Shown: piece by piece, positions 47,560-59,345 of the stretch | Layout of the letters: each line of letters opens with the position of its first letter | Position numbering within the stretch: the first letter of the stretch is position 1 | Assembly (NCBI GenBank): GCA_003194525.1 | Contig: NBIV01000156.1 | Location: 1 to 64,000, forward strand | Origin: Gracilariopsis chorda | Lineage: Eukaryota > Rhodophyta > Florideophyceae > Gracilariales > Gracilariaceae | Direction: 5' to 3' | DNA length: 64,000 bases | Translations under genes and position numbers: made by a program | Notes under the pieces: generated by a model | Told to the model about the DNA's origin: nothing | Database searches by the model: none | Seen by the model: the letters and a program-made list of their open reading frames with translations, nothing else

Positions 47560-49104
47560 ATGTCAGACAAATGTCCTAACCCCGCTCCCATCTCTTCCAT
47601 TCGCAGGAGTCCACGCAAACACCCATCAACCCTTCCGAGAAACGCAGAATGTACAACACGACAAGAGACACCACTAAACCGAAATGCAACCACCAGTACC
47701 GCACCGGGTTCTAAAGATGTAACCGCTTTGGCTTCGTCCTCCGAGATTACTGTCTCTCCATACAATGAACCCGCTTTTCGAGAACATACGAGAATGGCCT
47801 TTTTCTACTTATTTCTGCTGGAAAAGACCGTCAAAGACTTGCGAGCGATTTCAAAGCCGTTTAAGCTTCGCATTCGTAATCGAACTCGCACTGAACGTCT
47901 TTTGAGATTAGTGTTGTATTTTCACACTAACCGTTTCGAGGATACCAGTATCGGGGATTGTCTTTCAACCAACGATGAACTCAAAGATTTTCTTGAGTGG
48001 GAAAGGGATGCAGTCAGTCGTTGTGCTACACTTTCTAGTTTGCCTGATGTAGGTGAGTTTGTTAATATGCTTCACTTTACTGACCGCAAAGTGGTTATGA
48101 AACTTATTGTTGATTACAAAGCGGCAGACCCAGGCTCTGGATTTCCGCTCACGGTGGATAAAGAAGTCGAGCACGGCGAACCAAGCTTCAGTCTCAATGA
48201 ATTTGCGAGGCTTATAGTAATTTTACGGGACGACGAACTTGCGAAGAATGCCCTCAATAAGGCTATCGGTAAGACATTGAATCGAAGAGAGTTGGACGCT
48301 AACGTGACGCGGGATTCATACTGTTTAGTTATTGCAAATCGATTTAATGATAAGAACGTGGATTCGAAGCACAGTTTTGCTGGGAGATTGGATGAGGTAG
48401 ACTCGAATATGAGACCTCTATGCGACCGTAGCGCTTCCGTGTTAAAAAAGCAGTACAACAGTGTGAAGAAGATGGTTACTATAGCTAGGGCAAACTGGTC
48501 TACGTCAGGGCAGAACGATCCAAGTAACATTTGCAACTTTCTACGGATGACCCCGAAAGGTGAAATGACTGCCGATTCGAAACAGGCTTATGTCTTTTTT
48601 TGCGTATCGCGCATCGGTACCGCAAACGAGGTGGAAGATCTGCTCTCAACAACCTCGAAGCTCATCGAGGAGGATGAAGAAGGTACTGAAGAGGGTTGCT
48701 TAGGGAGTGGACAACAGAATCAGGCTGCGGTGGAGCGAAGGAGAAGCTCTGGGACACGAAACAGTGGAAGCTATAAGGATCTTAGTGAAATATCGAAAGG
48801 AGTGGTTCAATCGAATAAGATTTCAGAGGAAAAGACGGCAATTTTGCGAGAGCATCTTTCCATAGAACGTGACAGGAATGCAGGGCCACAGAAGTCAGAT
48901 GAAGAAAAGCAGAGGGACGAATTTGATCATCGTGTCAAACTAGCAACGTATCTTGCAGAGAGCTCTATGCAGATCAAAAGAGCTCGAGATCTGCATGATG
49001 AGGATTTGGTGGAATTACTACAACAAAACCATAGCCATCTGCTCAAGAGATTTAAGAAGATGGTTGAAACGTCCAGACCTGATGCGGAGAACAATGCTCT
49101 CTAG
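47560..49104 (+). CDS. Orphan 514-codon gene, possible transposon-encoded DNA-binding protein
   Basis: One uninterrupted frame from ATG 47,560 to TAG 49,104; the longest undamaged frame of the right-hand region. I do not recognise the family. The first 60 residues are Pro/Ser/Thr-rich and basic (RRSPRKHPSTLPR), a helical central region of about 250 residues follows (LLEKTVKDLRAISKPFKLRIRNR, SLNEFARLIVILRDDELAKNAL), then an acidic linker (EEDEEGTEEG) and a charged C-terminal helix likely to form a coiled coil (DEEKQRDEFDHRVKLATYLAES to LLKRFKKMVE). This layout, a nuclear-like basic N-terminus with a coiled-coil end, is like accessory proteins of DNA transposons, for example the Myb/SANT partner at 56,698. 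That is inference; no transposase for it was found here. Confidence 0.7.
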   Translation: MSDKCPNPAPISSIRRSPRKHPSTLPRNAECTTRQETPLNRNATTSTAPGSKDVTALASSSEITVSPYNEPAFREHTRMAFFYLFLLEKTVKDLRAISKPFKLRIRNRTRTERLLRLVLYFHTNRFEDTSIGDCLSTNDELKDFLEWERDAVSRCATLSSLPDVGEFVNMLHFTDRKVVMKLIVDYKAADPGSGFPLTVDKEVEHGEPSFSLNEFARLIVILRDDELAKNALNKAIGKTLNRRELDANVTRDSYCLVIANRFNDKNVDSKHSFAGRLDEVDSNMRPLCDRSASVLKKQYNSVKKMVTIARANWSTSGQNDPSNICNFLRMTPKGEMTADSKQAYVFFCVSRIGTANEVEDLLSTTSKLIEEDEEGTEEGCLGSGQQNQAAVERRRSSGTRNSGSYKDLSEISKGVVQSNKISEEKTAILREHLSIERDRNAGPQKSDEEKQRDEFDHRVKLATYLAESSMQIKRARDLHDEDLVELLQQNHSHLLKRFKKMVETSRPDAENNAL

Positions 49105-50197
49105 TTTCTCTACTGCCTTTTGATTTACTTTTGTTCTCATTAAGGGCTGTTGTATGTGGTGTTGTTGGGGATATTGGTGTTGATGGTGGTTTGGGTGGTA
49201 TTTGGGGAGGTGGTTGTGGTGGCCACGGATTTTTTGCTTCTGCTACTGCTTGCATTCTATCTATACCGGGTTCGATTTCGTTTCGCTAGGTTTGACGCGA
49301 TCGAAGAGAGGAACGCAAGCCACTTTTTGTCAGCTTCTTGTATTTTGTTGGAGAGCTTCACTGGAGTTGTCGCCATGCGTTATTCAGCCACTCTTTTTGC
49401 CGCAGAACCCAAGTTGGGAATCGATGAATCTGATGGTGTTCGTTCATCTACCTACACGGTTCCAGTTGGTCGCTGTGTCGTCTCGAAGATTACAAGTCGC
49501 TTGGAGAAACAGGAAAAAGAAGTTGAAGGTACATGGGAGTCAGTGAGATACAGACAGACTAACTTTGCTTTTGGTTTAATGATTCTTTTGAGGCGGCGTT
49601 GCTAAAAACGTTGGCTACGTTCATTGAACCTGAGCAGGACTTTATCTCTTGAACTGCTGAAAGAGCCATAGATAGCCTCCCAGGTGATATGCAGAAGTCC
49701 ATCCGGGAAGAAGGAGATCATACCTCCTTTATGGAGAGAGCCCGGAATCGCTGCAGAGATTCTGATGTTCCATGGAATGGTCAGCATGACCAATAGCGTT
49801 ACACTCGACGAGTGACTCTTGGGGCGAAATGGGAGTATAGCATAACAAGATCGGCGAATAATACTGCTTTACTGCTCGGTGAATGATGATGTGGATCAAA
49901 TCCGTAACGAGGTCCAATGTTTGGCTGGGAAGTAGAGATATCAATGCTTCCTGTACCAATGGTTTCCACATCGTGGTAAAGAACATTCACCACGTACGAA
50001 AATGATAACTTGCAGTTGGGATTTCTTGCGGAATATCTTGCCTATTCTAGTGCTTCGTAATTATGTCCCACGTTGTTGATAGTTAGGGCTATAAGGTAGG
50101 CCTTCTACAATGTATACAATGAGAAATGCTTTACGCTAATACTAGTTCTGTCTAGCCATGGTTGTCCGCCCTACTTCACAGACACCAGTGATTGGCG
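49105..50197. other. Intergenic, with GT-rich tract
   Basis: About 49,144-49,235 is strongly G/T-rich on the plus strand (3' of the orphan gene). Short minus-strand frames between 49,600 and 49,993 overlap but match nothing I recognise. Confidence 0.5.
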
Positions 50198-53100
50198 TCA
50201 ATTCTGAAATGAAGGCGCCCTGCAATGCTTTGAAACATTCTGAAACTGGTCCTCATTTTCAGGCGCACAAGTCACGAACGAGTAGTTCCAAAAGTTGTAA
50301 TCAGGATTCTTCAGCAGCTCAACAAACGTAGTTAGTAGTCCCCACGGTGGTAATCTGTTCGCAACTAGCCTCTCGACCAGCACCATCGCAATGTCTTCCT
50401 TCACCCACTCGCTACTATATTCGCGGAATAACATGGGGATCACATTCCTGAGGTACATAGTGTGACTGTTGGGGAAACGCAGTTGGTTTGTAAGTGCATT
50501 GAAAAGAGGTGTTTGCCCCTCGAAGTCGAGTTGAAAAGTAAAGAAACGAATGATATACATAGAAGGGCTGTTCAAGATATCACGGTCACCGGAACCGGAA
50601 GTAGCACTCTGGGACAGATACACGATCAAAGAATTGAGTACGGTAAGATTGTACCTGGTCTGTCCCTTGTCACCAGTGAGGCGGATATACTTCACAAGAT
50701 CAAATGACATCCCTTGCCCACTGAACCTTCCACTCGATTTCAAGTACGTATCAATCACCCCTTTCATGCCACTACCCTGTAACGGAATCACAAAATTCGA
50801 TAGTATTAAAGGAGGATTCATCATTTTCGGTAGTCTCTTCACGTTCAGATCAGGGGCGAACGGATCATGAAGGCGCATTTGTTTCGGAAACGACGACAGA
50901 ACCAAATTACGAAGCTGAAGGCAGCTACTAGGTATAACATTGCAGAAGTCCAGGTGATATGCGCACAAGAACTCCGGAAAGACATGGACCACAACTAACA
51001 ACACTCTCAGCAACCCATTGTAAAGCGTTCGAACCACCATTGAGAGCGGTTCAGTAGAGTTTTTCAGATATCCAGAGATGAAATGAAGAAACGAAAGAAG
51101 CAAATGCCGAAACAAAGGCCCACCATTCACGTTCTTAGCAGAAAGTAGACTCGGGAATAATTCTTTGTTTGCTAGGAGTTGTAGCCAGTAGAAAGCAAAC
51201 GGGGGTATCTTTGACGGCGAAAATAAGCTTAGGACGCCTACTAGTCCTCCTTGAATGGAAAGACTGTTAAGATTGACTTCTGCATCTTCAATTGTTAGGC
51301 TTCCAAGATCACGTACCCATCGGAACAGACCGTCGTCCTTGTCATCTAGGAACTTTATAGCTTCTGCCTTCGAAAAACTGCCCTGAAGCTTATGGGAGAA
51401 CGCTATAGACAACTGATTAACAGTCGGTTCAAAGTCATCTGTGCCGCTCCGTTCCTTCACATGCGAGCCAACTGAAAACTGAGCCATTATACCAGTTAGT
51501 ATATGAGAATGTGCCCTCAGATCCCTTTGCTGCATCAATTTAGCATATCCTTCGCAACAGTGACGTAGAAATGGCAGAGTAAATGCACCCCCTTGATTTT
51601 CTTAGAAGCGGATCCAACTTTGTCCATATGAAAGAGTGTGCTCAGCATACATATCAGACTCTCAACTGAGTTGTAGCGGGCCTCAATAATATCAGTTGAT
51701 ATTCCTGATTCGCTCGCTATAGACTCCAGAAGCAGAGAAGTCGCTGTGGTCACGATCTCCACAGCTACTTGGAAGAATTTCTCTACGGTGTCAGTTGTCG
51801 CCAAAAGACTTGCACGTGCCTGTTCCATAAAGTTCATAACCGCTTGGTCTAGAATATATCGATTAACATCAGCAGTCAAGACTCGGTGCCACTCAAGAAG
51901 AACTTGCGCGACTACTTTCCTTGAACCCATGAGATCGATATTTTCTGGGTCTTTTGAATGTCTTCTTGAAGTCGTGTTGGCCTCAGTTTTTGTACTACCC
52001 GATCCGTGTGTTGCGTCTGCTTTGTGAACGATGGTTCATGCAGCATCTAAGAGTGCGAGTATTTGATCTGCGTTCATAGACGTATTCGCGGTGTTTTGCA
52101 TCCGTGCGACTTTCAAAATACCTCGAAGTGTTAGATAAAAGTCACCTGCGGTAGCCAATGGCTCCTCAATAACTGCTTTCCTTACAAGGGAACAATCGAA
52201 ATCCAGTGCTTTCACGTTTCTAGCATTGTCTATAGCTTTTGCAAGAATCTCATCATAGCTGGTCTTGCTGAGTAGAGAGCCAGGTCTGAGGAGTGCCCAA
52301 ATACATTCTAGATTGAGCTTTCTTCGTTCTTCAGAAAACGCCAACTAGGTAGCAAGCTCCTTCGACAATCTCCGACAAGATTCACGAAGACCTTCCAAAA
52401 TGTGAGCTTCACGATACATATTAGAATCCCCTTTGAAAAGATGCTTAAATTCCTTTTGGGCGACCGCCATAACAGCTTCGTCGGCTGCGATAGAAAGGTT
52501 CACAGCCACTGGAATCTGAATCCATAGCATATGAATATCATGATCTGAAGGCAGATCGGCAAGTCTTATGTCACTCTTACTAGAAGAAGATATTACCGCC
52601 CCAATTTCCGAAACAAGTTGAGGATAATGGAGTTAAATCGCTACAGTACTTCTCGGGTTGAGAGTTCAACTTCTCCTGAAACAGAGGACATGTTACTTTG
52701 ATGATTGGGATTTTGTCCGGAACCGTACCCAATGACGCTGGCTGGACCACATGCTTGAAAGAGGAGAGCCGAAAGAGCCGCCGAGGGATCCAAGCGCGGA
52801 CGCGGTGTAGCCATCAACATTAGTGGATTTGTGTGGTGCTCCACAGCGGAAGTCGTTGCAGGTACCTTTCTCCCTGAAACGGAAGGATTCGACGGCATCT
52901 CAGTTCTTGTTTGTGAGAAGCCAAATACTCTGGAAGCAGGGTGATTTGAAGAGACTCGCTGAGACGCTCTCGGGTCTTGATTAGCCGTACAGAACTTTGC
53001 TCACGTATGAAATGGCCTGAAGACACAGAGCTGGATTGATGAAAACCGGTAACGCCTGGCGCAACATCGACAGAGTTAGATAACGGTGGTTGACTGGCTG

Positions 53101-53365
53101 TAGGGTATTGCTAGAAAGTAGATGCTGCGGTAGCAAATTGTGATCGTACACCCGTCCGATGAACTCTCGGGAATTCATTATACACTGAATAAAAGTCTGA
53201 TCCCGGGACCGTGCCATAGGTGTACGCAGAACTTGATTGCCATCTGTTGGCAAACGCAGACCCCATCTTTTCATTTAAGTCCCGTGCTGCTCTTTCCTTT
53301 ACATGACGCTCGATAAAAGCACAAACGATTTCAAGGTTAGCATTACAAATCAATTGTGCTTCATG
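50198..53365 (-). pseudogene. NOT1: NOT1 (CNOT1) relic: C-terminal half
   Basis: NOT1 is the scaffold of the CCR4-NOT deadenylase complex. The minus-strand translation starts inside the DUF3819 region (QLICNANLEIVCAFIE; plant NOT1 has a matching NLDLGCAVIEQ stretch), continues through VMAVAQKEFKHLF, KELAT-stop-LAFSEERRKLN and YDEILAKAIDNARN, and ends with a complete C-terminal Not1 domain (FPEFLCAYHLDFCNVIPSSC, TRYNLTVLNSLIVYLS, NQLRFPNSHTMYL, NRLPPWGLLTTFVELLKNP, NFWNYSFVTCAPE). In-frame stops: TAG at 52,641 and 52,345, TGA at 52,036; frameshifts near 52,610 and 51,540. The TAG at 52,345 sits where plant NOT1 has Trp. The 5' half is missing; the region to the right holds a Harbinger transposase. 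Confidence 0.86.
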
Positions 53366-53557
53366 TTAAAACCACCAACAGAAGCACTTGGGCCAGAAGG
53401 TGGTGGATTCGACAAAGTCGGCACATCATTGCACTGTTTGGGGGGCTTAAAGACAAATGACGTCGATTTCTGTCAGATAACAAAACGAAATTAGTGTGTT
53501 GAGTGATGGATACGAACCTGAACATTCCACCCACAGCAATTTTCTTATCAATGGTCA

Positions 53558-54841
53558 TCAGAGCACCGGCACTCCTGTCAATTCTGGGCGGCGCAGATTG
53601 CGGCGTCGCACAATTTCGACCATTTCGCTCCGTTTCATAGTAGAACTTGCCACCAGTAAACTAGAAGGCCTTTCATCTTCGGTAGATGCGATCATACCAA
53701 TGCTTTCTTTACAGATAGCATACCACTTTAGAACATCTTTGTCGAGGTCTTCGACTTCTCGTACAGAAAACAACCGCATCTTTTCTTCGCCTTCATCGAT
53801 GCAAAAAGTCTGAAGTTTCATGCATAAAATGATAAGGCTTGCGCTTATACTCACGGAATAGTTCAGACGACTTTGCAATATCCTCCATCTTGCAACTAAC
53901 CTTCCAAAAGCCTGCTCAACGTGAATGGGCAAAGAAGACAAGAAAAAGTTAAACGATTTCTCATACCAATAAGAAACCTGTGAAGCCGGTATTGGTGTAA
54001 TAAGATTATCAGTACAGACATATGCTTGATCACCAACAATCCAAAATTCTACGGGGAGGTTCCGGCTATTCAGGTACTCGGAAAGTTTTGTAGAGGCGTA
54101 AGCAAAAGAGTCATGAGTAGACCCGACGCATTTTGCAGAAGTAAATAAAAATCTGCCCCCAGAGTCTACCACTGCCTGAACAGGGATGGCGTAGTAACCC
54201 TTTCGGCACCAATATTTTGCAGCGTTGAACTTAAGTGGCTTTATCTCAATTGAGATTCCATCAATTGCTCCGATGCAGCCAGTGAATGGGCTGACTTGTG
54301 ACCTAGATAGTTTGAATCCGTTTGAAAGCTCTTCCAGTGCTTCGAACTGGTCGGGAATTCCGGGCAGGGTTAGTATGTTAGACAATGCGTTGCAAGTGTC
54401 TTTGAAAACATTATACACAGTCAAACGTTGCGTTCGGAACAACTGGTATATCGTATCAAACGACCCACCTGCAAGTCTACTTAAGGTTATGCCTAGTCGC
54501 GTTTCCGCAGAAATGGTTGGACGTCCAGATCGTCTTCCAATCTCTTCATTTTTTTATATGAGAGGAGAGAGCAAGCGCACCAGTCTGTAAAAAGATTTAC
54601 GGCTCATGCGATAGTTACGCTTGAACGTGTTGTCGCCCAAAAAGTTGGTAATGGACTCGAAAGTGATGCCTTGACGAGTTAAGGATGGTGGAACGTGCGA
54701 TTTTGTAGAAAACTCTCTACGGGAAAAGAGTTTTGCAGTGTGTAATCCAGCGTGATTAAGCGCTGATCTTCGACGCGTGCCATGCAGAATAACGGATATG
54801 AAGATAAGATGCATGCCGAAGAAGGTGATTCGTTTGCCCAA
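53558..54841 (-). pseudogene. PIF/Harbinger-type DDE transposase with one in-frame TAA
   Basis: About 427 codons. N-terminal part: FKRNYRMSRKSFYRLVRLL, then RSGRPTISAETRLGITLSRL and LAGGSFDTIYQLF, typical of the helical domain of the family. Catalytic domain: GAIDG (first Asp), RKGYYAIPVQAVVDSGGRF, GDQAYV (second Asp), and HVEQAFGRLVARWRIL (Glu). All three catalytic acids are present. A TAA at 54,554 follows LLSPLI, with homology continuing in the same frame. It is next to the NOT1 relic and divergent from the Myb/SANT-like gene at 56,698. Terminal inverted repeats were not found with confidence. Confidence 0.9.
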
Positions 54842-56697
54842 GTATTAGGATGGCTCTTTCAACTAGAGTGATCATGGTTGGAAGATGTGAGATGGGATCT
54901 GTCAACAGACTGGACCACTGTTTGGACCTGTGTTTGAAAAGGGGTCAGTAAGGGTCTCTCTTACTTCGATTCACAGCCGATTTCTTTAAAAATTGTAAAG
55001 TATTCACTCGTTTTGAGCGTGAACGTCACGCTTGTTTGGACACTGCCTGAGGTGCTGAAATGTTCGTAGAGTAGCACTTAGTAGTTTTTATTATTTTTTA
55101 GAGTAGATATGGTAGTGCATGGCGCACTGGAAAATGGCTGGCTGCATGCAGTGTTTTTCTGGCGCCTCTCTGGATTCTGCTTAGCTAGCTCGGACAGTGC
55201 ATCCACCCTCAGTAAAACCAGACGTCATCGACCAAACAGACTAGTATCTTGTTCTCGTGTGCGATAACGACTGCCCACTAGCCTGTTCAACTAACCCGCG
55301 TTGTCAGACAATAGCGATGCACTACCACCAAGACTCTACGCGTCTTCCATGGCCACGCAGGATGCAGTTGCCCGTCCCGTTTCGCAGCCATCGTCCACCG
55401 TCTCTTGACTTCAACCGTTCGCATCATTAAGCCCACCGTCCGCCTAGGCTTTCTTGTAGATTTCTCTTCTACCCACTGAGATACGTCGAAACGGTCAGCA
55501 CCTTACGCAAAGTATTGCGCTGGCCCACACCGCCACAAGGCGTTGCCAGTAATACGAAGTGGTGATAATGGCTAGAGATTCCCGGGAAGCCTGTGGTTAC
55601 CGTCGGAACAAGTACGTCATTACTATTTATCGAAGACCACCGAACCGATTTCGTCTTCAATGGCCTTTTCATCAAACAACTCTCCGAATTTAGTTTGCAA
55701 CTCAGCATGGAAGAGTTTCTGTCTTCAATCTGGTCAATTGATCTTTTTCAAGGCCAGCAAAAACCAAAAGATGAAGAGGCAACAGCCACCCAACTTTGCA
55801 AGCACCAGATCCTAACGGGAACATTTAACTTCTCTGGCTGCAGCTTCTTTCCCCAAGCATCACTTGCTGCGAGCAAACTGCGACAACACCTCTGTCGGCT
55901 CAAAGTTTTCCACATTCGCCAATTCAACCAGACATTACGGCACATCGGATAACACATGCCTCGACTTCTTCTTAGATCTCCGAGTCACCGGATGTCACCA
56001 TCAGCTCTTCCCGTGCAAGTAATTGCCCTCAGCGATGCAGCCTCTAGTACTACCTCCTACGAGAATAGTGTGTTTTTTTTTGTGAATTGTCATTGAAAGA
56101 TGGTGGACCCCCCTCTTCCATCTCATCGGTTGGCACAGTTCAAGGCAAAACAGAGTTTCATTCTCGTCAGCAGCAGCAGAAATACTCGCCTTTGCTCATA
56201 CAGCTGACCAATCCATGCATTTTGGGTATAAGCTAGCCTCCTTGTTGTATAGTCCATCCCAAGTCCGCACACTGAAACTGCAACTCTTCTTTGAATCATT
56301 TAGACTTTATATTCCCATCGCAACGCTAGAAGAAAAAAAAGATTTCCGGCTACACCTCACTGTTGTGCATTTGCGGGACTCCTTCAGATCTAACCGGACT
56401 CACTCGCTCGACTGGTTACTGGGTTCCAAAACCCTGCCCACGCATTGAAAAAGATGAACCCACATTCATTGAAAACACTGAACAGCATGATGATGGAAGG
56501 CATACTAGAGGATTTACGCCGTACAAATTCTCGTACAATTATGGTATACACCAGGGACAGGATGCACACTTGTCATTTGTGGCTACGAAACGTACGAGAA
56601 TTTCATACGAATTCTCTTACAAACCACCATCCATACAAGTAGCTGATGGTATACCTCTTTCGCAGACGACGCGCTACGTTTGAACAGCTCTCTGACC
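54842..56697. other. Region between transposase and Myb/SANT gene
   Basis: 1.85 kb with no recognisable gene. Short overlapping frames (for example 55,593-55,952 plus) match nothing I know. If the two flanking genes form one Harbinger element, this is its divergent promoter region or contains a nested insertion. Confidence 0.4.
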
Positions 56698-57618
56698 ATG
56701 AGCACGTCCGGACATTCCGAAAAGTCGTCGAAAGACGCCAAGACTATGCAGACTACAACAGGATTGCCCGGAAAATCCCAAAACCATTCTCCCGCACTAC
56801 CAAATGAGTCTGCCTTATCGTCCACTACGCAAAAACTGAAGCGATTTCGGTTTACTCAAGCATATGACATTTTTCTTCTTCAGGCGGTGCAAGAATCTGA
56901 CGCGCATGTTCCAGAATGGGGCAAAACGGACGTGATATTTGATAAAGTGTTGAATACTTTTCTTGCAGTTGTTCCTAGGGCAGTTTTTTCTTATGTGAAC
57001 CGTCCATCACGGAAGACGCTAATCGATCGATTTAAAAGGCTTCTGGCTATACGAAGAGCGGACAATAGGCGTAATGTGTCCGCAACTGGAATTGTAGAGG
57101 AGTATGGTGAAAAGTAAGTGCTGCTAGATGATCTCATTCTTGAAATGGACGAAATAGTAGAAGCGGTGAAGGTAGAAAAGGAAGAGCTTAGTGCACATGA
57201 GAAAAAACTAGTTGATGCCGGTGAAGAAATACGCAAGAAGGCTATGAAACGCAAGACAATTGCAGTGCAAAGTGATGGAGGTACTGATCTCTCGAAAACG
57301 CCAGGCAGGAAACGGGCTCGACGTTTGGAAGCTTCTAATTCTGCTGACGATATGACAGTTTTTCTTCTCGAGCAATCGAAAGAACGTCAACTATTAGAAC
57401 AGAAGCGGTTCGACATGGAACATGAACGCTTGAAGATGGAAAGAGAAAGAAGCGAGAAAGATCGGCAACATTTTGAGGCTTCGAGGAGAGAAGCGGACAG
57501 TAGATTGGAGCTTGAGAGGAAACGATTTGAAATGGAAAAGGAAGAGCGTGCTCTAGCACTTGCAGAGAGGAAACAGATGATTGGTTTGATTGAAGCTTTG
57601 ACAAAGAAGCTTCAGTGA
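56698..57618 (+). CDS. Myb/SANT-like partner protein of the Harbinger element (in-frame TAA)
   Basis: From ATG 56,698. Residues about 45-140 form a Myb/SANT-like helical region (RFRFTQAYDIFLLQAVQESD, VFDKVLNTFLAVV-like, TLIDRFKRLLAIRRADNRR). The second half is a long charged coiled coil (ILEMDEIVEAVKVEKEELS to ALAERKQMIGLIEALTKKL) with a basic patch RKRARR. A TAA at 57,115-57,117 interrupts the frame and is part of a perfect donor-like GTAAGT (57,114-57,119), so either an intron or a nonsense change is possible; I found no matching acceptor at a usual distance. In Harbinger elements such a protein helps the transposase enter the nucleus and bind DNA. Confidence 0.72.
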
Positions 57619-57711
57619 GGTAAACTGGATATGATGGTACACTAATGGGTTAGTTTACCCCAGGTGGTATTTCACAGGTTGCTCTTATTTCGTCCGTGCG
57701 ACTTGGCAATT

Positions 57712-58085
57712 AGAACGGCTTGTTTGTTCATGCTTTGTGCGATCGCTATACATGCGCCTGTTTACGTGTTTTCAAGATGACGATATGACTGAGTGCTTTT
57801 CCTTGTTCAAAACTTTTGGCTTTAGGTGAGTACTTTTACGTGGCAGTGGAGATGTGGCACCGATAGCAGGGTTTGCGAACACTACAGCAATCCCATCATA
57901 ACTCACATGCGCGAGTTGTGCAGATGGCTTTGCGATGATTAGGCAGTGGAACTGTGTGCTTCAACATATTCACAACAGTTTCTGATTTGTGAGATGCTAA
58001 CTGGATTTTTGCGTGTTTGCAGAGGAGTTACTACATGCGCACATCTAGAGACCGACGTTTGGAAGGTTGAAAAGCCGGATAAGCC
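57712..58085 (+). repeat. Direct repeat, copy 1, before STT3
   Basis: Aligns by eye with 60,500-61,165: shared blocks include TGTGGCACCGA(A/T)AGCAGGGT, GTGTGCTTCAAC and GGAAGGTTGAA(A/G)AGCCGGAT. Same orientation, with gaps in copy 1. Internal coding remnants are possible but unclear. Confidence 0.75.
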
Positions 58086-58143
58086 TTTGGAATAGCTCGC
58101 AGTTTGAACTACATTGTATCGTTCTCCATCTGGTTTTTCTCAG

Positions 58144-59345
58144 TCCTGCGATATGAAAGCATAGCCCACGAGTTTGAACCGTTGTTCAATTTCCGAAGCA
58201 CAAGGTAAGCTTAACCCCTACACCATGAACCACTATCGCTGATGTCCAGAGCGTTAATGTCCAGCACCCTCTTCTCCCCTTGGCTCAATTCACTCTAACT
58301 TGCGAATAATCCCTTTTTCAATTTGTCAGAGTTCTGGTCGAAGAAGGTTCCTACAAGTTTGGGACTTGCTTTGATTCACGATCATGGTATCCGCTTGGTA
58401 GAATCGTGAGAGGCACGTTTTACCCCGGGATAATGTATACAGCTGCTTAGTGTACAATACTCTCCATTTTCTCGGTTTTCAAATCAACATTCAGGACGTT
58501 TGCGTGCTAAGAGCCCCGGTATTCTCAGGACTGACTGCATTATCTTCCTATGCTCTTACAAACAGAGAATCTGACACAGCATCAGGCATAGTTGCTGCCG
58601 CTATCATATCTATTGTGCCTGGGTATATATCCCGTGCGGTCACTGACTAGTATTGCAGCGAAGGCGTTGCGATCAATGCCATGATTTTCTGCTTCTACCT
58701 ATGGACCAAAGCTGTGAGTACAGGCTCTTTGTTCTGGTAAGGAATTGCTACTCTATCATACTTGTTCATGGTGGCCAGTTGGGGTAGACACTTCTTTCTG
58801 ATTAACTTGATCCCGGTTTACGTCCTTGTGCTGCTCTTTACAGGGAGTTACTCGCAGGGCTATATGTGGCGTATAACACTTTCTACGTGCTTGGAACGTT
58901 TCTCTTCATGCAAATCCGATTTGTTGGATTCGACGCGGTTCAAACTTTTGAACATCTTGGGCTTTTGGAACGTTTGGTCTCATTAACCTGTATTGTGTTA
59001 CGAACTGGATACGCAGTTTTACTGAACCGAGGGTGTTCAAATCGTTTGTACGCTGGCGTGCACTCTTCACGTTGTCCGTTCTTGTATCTCTGGTTCTTGT
59101 ATCATTTGCGTTCGACAGCAGCGGTCGTATGACTTGTAGGATTCGAACATTTCTTGATCCGACGTATGTATCTAGGAACATTCCGATTAGTGGACCCGTG
59201 TCAGAGCATGAGCATACAGCATGGGGATCGTACTTTTTCGACCTCCACTTGACTGTGTATTTGATGCCTATAGGACTGTACTTTTGTTTCAAGAAGCTGT
59301 CTGATGCGATTACGTTCTTGATTACGTATAGTGCATTCGCTGTGC
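58144..59345 (+). pseudogene. STT3: STT3 oligosaccharyltransferase subunit relic with retained intron
   Basis: STT3 is the catalytic membrane subunit that transfers glycans to Asn in the ER. Recognisable blocks: [96 protein letters not shown], and PVSEHEHTAWGSYFFDLHL (family: SVSEHQPT). An intron of 125 nt with GTAAGC and TTTGTCAG ends lies at 58,205-58,329, so this is not a retrocopy. Damage: TAG about 58,648-58,650 in the motif that should read SVAGSYDNE (here AVTD-stop-YCSE), TAA after SLFW near 58,740, and frameshifts near 58,860 and 58,950-59,040. It ends abruptly at 59,345. The first exon or exons are not seen. Confidence 0.88.
58205..58329 (+). other. Spliceosomal intron in the STT3 relic
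   Basis: Starts GTAAGC and ends TTTTTCAATTTGTCAG; removing it joins ...FNFRST and [11 protein letters not shown] in frame, as in the protein family. Confidence 0.85.

Noticed and set aside
49150-49605. Plus-strand frame with a strongly hydrophobic start and Pro-rich antisense frame
   Set aside because: Both result from a G/T-rich low-complexity tract after the orphan gene.
57619-57660. GGTAAACT...AGTTTACC inverted repeat as the end of the Harbinger element
   Set aside because: No matching sequence found beyond the transposase end; it may be a local hairpin only.
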